Shown: positions 61,013-64,000 of the stretch, one piece after another | How the letters are laid out: the number at the start of each line of letters is the position of its first letter | How positions within the stretch are numbered: position 1 is the stretch's first letter | Assembly (NCBI RefSeq): GCF_000275825.1 | Contig: NZ_JH719942.1 | Location: 1,980,013 to 2,044,012, forward strand | DNA: 64,000 bases | Direction of reading: 5' to 3' | Origin: Saprospira grandis DSM 2844 | GTDB lineage: Bacteria; Bacteroidota; Bacteroidia; Chitinophagales; Saprospiraceae | The notes under the pieces: model-generated | The model's database searches: none | What the model saw: the letters and a program-made list of their open reading frames with translations, nothing else | What the model was told of the DNA's origin: nothing | Translations under genes and position numbers: made by a program

Positions 61013-64000
61013 ATGTTTGGTTTCTTAAAAAAGATATTTGGGAACAAGCAAGAGCGCGATATTGAAGAGTTGCGCCCTGTGGTAGCCCAAATTAACGAGG
61101 AGTACGCCAAGCTCAAGAGCTTGAGCCATGACGAGCTCCGTCATAAAACAATTGAATTTAGAGCGGCCATTAAAGATTATTTGGTAGATATTGACTTAGA
61201 GATTGAAAAGCTGCAAGAGCAGGCCATCTCTACCGAAGATATCTTCAAAAAAGAAGATCTTTATAAGGAAGTGGACCAATTGAAAAAGGACCGCGATCAG
61301 CGCTTAGAGGAAATTCTAGAAAATCTCTTGCCTCAGGCTTTTGCTGTAGTTAAAGAAACGGCTCGCCGATTTACAGAGGAAGAAACTCTAGAGGTCACTG
61401 CTACTGATTTTGATCATGAGGTGGTAGGGAACTGGATCAATGATGAGATCCGTCCGCTAGAGCTAAATGGAGATAAGGCGATTTGGCAAAACCGCTGGAT
61501 GGCTGCGGGAAATGAGGTGGTCTGGAATATGATCCACTACGATGTGCAGCTTATTGGTGGTGCCGTTTTGCACTCAGGTAAAATTGCCGAGATGGCAACG
61601 GGGGAAGGTAAAACCTTAGTGGCTACTTTGCCCGCCTACCTGAATGGTTTGGCCGGTGAAGGGGTGCATATTATTACCGTGAACGATTATCTGGCTAAAC
61701 GGGATGCCGAATGGATGGCCCCCTTGTTGAGCTTCCTTTTCCTTACCGTAGATTGTATTGATAAGCATCGCCCGCATTCTGATGGACGCAAGGCGGCTTA
61801 TCGCTGTGATGTGACTTATGGAACCAATAACGAATTTGGTTTTGATTATCTAAGAGATAATATGGTCCATAAGGTAGATGAAAAAGTACAGGGCAAGTTC
61901 CACTATACTATGATTGATGAGGTGGATTCTGTTTTGATTGATGACGCCCGTACACCACTCATCATTTCTGGTCCAACGCCTAAAGATGATCGCGCCGAGT
62001 TGTTTTTGGGCCTCAAGCCTGCTGTAGAACAGCTCATGAATGCCCAAAAGCAATTGGTTGTTAAACTGATTCGCTCGGCTAAACAAAAAATTGCCGCTGG
62101 CGATACCGGTCCCGAAGAGGGCGGGGGAGGACTCGATCTTTTCCGTGCCTATCGTGGTCTACCCAAAAACCGCGCACTCATTAAGTTTTTGAGCGAACCT
62201 GGTATGCAGCAAATTCTACAAAAAACAGAGGCGCATTATATGGCCGAACAAAGTAAGCATATGTATAAAGCCGATGCTGAACTGTTTTTTGTGATCGAAG
62301 AGAAAAACCGTAGTGTAGAACTAACTGACCAAGGAACAGATTTCTTGGGTAAGGGCGGTTCTGATAAGCACCTATTTGTTATGGAGGATATCAATGATAA
62401 ACTCTTGCAAGTAGATAAGAATGAACAGCTTAGCCCCGAAGAAAAACAGCTCAAAAAAGATGAACTCATTCAAGCTTTTGCCGCAAAAAGTGAGCGCCTG
62501 CACGCTATGCGCCAATTGCTCAAGGCCTATGCACTCTTCCATAAAGAAGATGAATATATTGTTGTAGAGGGCAAGGTGAAAATTGTCGATGAGCAAACGG
62601 GCCGTGTAATGGATGGCCGCCGCTATTCGGATGGCCTACACCAAGCACTAGAAGCTAAGGAAAATGTAGATATTGAAAATTCTACACAAACTTATGCTAC
62701 CGTAACTCTACAGAATTTCTTCCGGATGTACCACAAACTAGCAGGGATGACCGGTACAGCAGAAACAGAATCACAAGAGCTTTGGGATATCTATAAGCTG
62801 GATGTGGTGATTATTCCTACCAACCGCCCGATCGCCCGCGATGACCGTAATGATTTGGTCTACAAAACAGAACGCGAAAAGTATAGTGCCATCATTGATG
62901 AGGTGATAAAGATGCGCGAAGCAGGCCGCCCCATCCTCGTAGGTACTACTTCGGTCCAAAGCTCAGAGGTGCTGAGCCGTATGCTGAGCCTCCGCAAAAT
63001 TCCTCATAATGTACTTAATGCCAAACAACACGCCCGCGAGGCCGATGTAGTAGCCGAAGCCGGTAAAAATGGACAGGTTACTATTGCCACCAATATGGCC
63101 GGTCGAGGAACCGATATTAAACTAAGCGATGAGGTGAAAAAATTAGGCGGTTTGGCCATTATTGGTACAGAACGCCACGACTCTCGCCGAGTAGACCGCC
63201 AGCTGCGTGGTCGCGCAGGCCGCCAAGGAGATGTAGGCTCTTCTCAGTTTTATGTCTCTCTAGAAGATAAACTGATGCGCCTTTTCCGCTCCGATCGTAT
63301 CGCTAAAATGATGGACCGCCTAGGCCATAAAGATGGCGATGTTTTGCAACATCCCATGATTAGCAAGTCAATCGAAAGAGCACAAAAGAAGGTGGAAGAG
63401 AATAACTTCGGTATTCGTAAACGCCTACTCGAATATGATGATGTGATGAATATGCAGCGGGAAGAAATTTACCGCCGCCGTAATAACGCCCTAGAAGGCG
63501 ATCGCCTCGCAATTGACCTCAACGATATGTTCCTCGATTTGCTCTATGAGCTGATCGCTCAATATCAAAATGAACGCAATTATGAGGGCTTCGAACAGGC
63601 CATGATCCAAAACTTTGGTATCGACCCTGATGTAACAGCCGAAGAGCTGTACACCACAGACCCCAACGATCTGACCGACCAGTTGTCTACCCCTCTTTTT
63701 GCCAACTATAACCGCAAGTTCGAGCATATCGCTCAAGCTATTTTACCCCTCATCCAACGGATCTATGAGGACGAAAGCAATAATTTTACAAAAATTGCTA
63801 TCCCCTTTACTAACGGTATCCAAGCACTGGAAATCAATGCCGATATGGAACAGGCCGTGAAAACTAATGGCAAGAGCCTGATTAACCAAATCGAACGCTC
63901 AATCACTTTGAGCCTTATCGATTCTAGCTGGAAGGAGCACCTCCGCGATATGGACGAACTCAAAGATCAAGTCCAAAATGCTTCTTTTGCCCAAAAAGAC
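61013..64000 (+). CDS. secA: Preprotein translocase ATPase SecA (3' end beyond window)
   Basis: SecA drives secretory proteins through SecYEG. The first 996 residues are visible. MFGFLKKIFGNKQERDIEEL opens the protein; Walker A is in AEMATGEGKTLVATLPAYL, Walker B/DEAD-like in YTMIDEVDSVLIDDARTPLI, then the long Bacteroidota-type insertion around ATEAHYMAEQ-like helices, VVEGKVKIVDEQTGRVMDGRR, TITLQN-like TVTLQNFFRMYHKLAGMTGT, NMAGRGTDI and QLRGRAGRQGD. The frame is open to the last base, so the C-terminus (including any zinc-binding tail) is outside. ATG 61013 gives the typical SecA start. Confidence 0.96.
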   Translation, partial: MFGFLKKIFGNKQERDIEELRPVVAQINEEYAKLKSLSHDELRHKTIEFRAAIKDYLVDIDLEIEKLQEQAISTEDIFKKEDLYKEVDQLKKDRDQRLEEILENLLPQAFAVVKETARRFTEEETLEVTATDFDHEVVGNWINDEIRPLELNGDKAIWQNRWMAAGNEVVWNMIHYDVQLIGGAVLHSGKIAEMATGEGKTLVATLPAYLNGLAGEGVHIITVNDYLAKRDAEWMAPLLSFLFLTVDCIDKHRPHSDGRKAAYRCDVTYGTNNEFGFDYLRDNMVHKVDEKVQGKFHYTMIDEVDSVLIDDARTPLIISGPTPKDDRAELFLGLKPAVEQLMNAQKQLVVKLIRSAKQKIAAGDTGPEEGGGGLDLFRAYRGLPKNRALIKFLSEPGMQQILQKTEAHYMAEQSKHMYKADAELFFVIEEKNRSVELTDQGTDFLGKGGSDKHLFVMEDINDKLLQVDKNEQLSPEEKQLKKDELIQAFAAKSERLHAMRQLLKAYALFHKEDEYIVVEGKVKIVDEQTGRVMDGRRYSDGLHQALEAKENVDIENSTQTYATVTLQNFFRMYHKLAGMTGTAETESQELWDIYKLDVVIIPTNRPIARDDRNDLVYKTEREKYSAIIDEVIKMREAGRPILVGTTSVQSSEVLSRMLSLRKIPHNVLNAKQHAREADVVAEAGKNGQVTIATNMAGRGTDIKLSDEVKKLGGLAIIGTERHDSRRVDRQLRGRAGRQGDVGSSQFYVSLEDKLMRLFRSDRIAKMMDRLGHKDGDVLQHPMISKSIERAQKKVEENNFGIRKRLLEYDDVMNMQREEIYRRRNNALEGDRLAIDLNDMFLDLLYELIAQYQNERNYEGFEQAMIQNFGIDPDVTAEELYTTDPNDLTDQLSTPLFANYNRKFEHIAQAILPLIQRIYEDESNNFTKIAIPFTNGIQALEINADMEQAVKTNGKSLINQIERSITLSLIDSSWKEHLRDMDELKDQVQNASFAQKD

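Overview
The window looks like chromosomal DNA of a marine Bacteroidota, most like the Saprospira lineage (inference from gene content and style, not a database match). Supporting signs are TAnnTTTG-type -7 promoter boxes, a TonB-dependent receptor with a CarboxypepD_reg-like N-terminus beside a type IX secretion (T9SS)-like cargo and a PorV/PorQ-family barrel, a one-polypeptide E1 (alpha+beta) 2-oxoacid dehydrogenase, a fused IcmF-type acyl-CoA mutase, and LpxD/LptB of Gram-negative envelope biogenesis. Most of it is ordinary core genome.

Layout. 1-0.7 kb: 3' end of a 23S rRNA gene and a 5S gene, end of an rRNA operon. 1-9.4 kb: NlpE/META lipoprotein, rsmG, GNAT enzyme, fluoride channel crcB, acyltransferase, corA, a DUF2805-like protein, phosphodiesterase, alanine dehydrogenase, lptB. 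9.6-17 kb: proline dehydrogenase and E1 dehydrogenase (both minus), an HTH gene remnant, YbjN-like protein, a GH73-like glucosaminidase, a PLP sugar aminotransferase. 17.4-19.6 kb: a 42-bp tandem repeat, rsmA, a 2-hydroxyacid dehydrogenase. 20-29.5 kb: three secreted or outer-membrane genes (TonB-dependent receptor, T9SS-like cargo, PorV/PorQ-like). 29.6-33.2 kb: a membrane glycosyltransferase-like protein and mnmE. 33.2-36.5 kb: an AT-rich island with an ABC-three-component (ABC-3C) conflict system (Xre regulator, HNH effector, middle component 6, DUF2326 ATPase), bordered by 24-bp direct copies of a palindrome directly after mnmE. 36.5-50 kb: NUDIX, lpxD, a peptidoglycan-binding-domain protein, a TPR protein, valS, an epimerase, icmF. 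50-64 kb: coiled-coil protein, lipoproteins, prfC, an Rpn-like nuclease, an aldehyde dehydrogenase/DUF779 pair with a divergent AraC regulator, and secA running off the end.

The most striking non-coding signal is a family of 21 GC-rich intergenic elements of about 120-300 bp, in both orientations. Every copy starts TTTT/GGGGC (or its complement), shares a conserved core, and carries hairpins at fixed positions whose arms differ in sequence between copies yet keep base pairing. There are two interchangeable end types (A and B) and a third optional module (C), so the copies are mosaics. This is the best candidate here for an undescribed system. The ABC-3C island is the best candidate for a recently acquired defence module.
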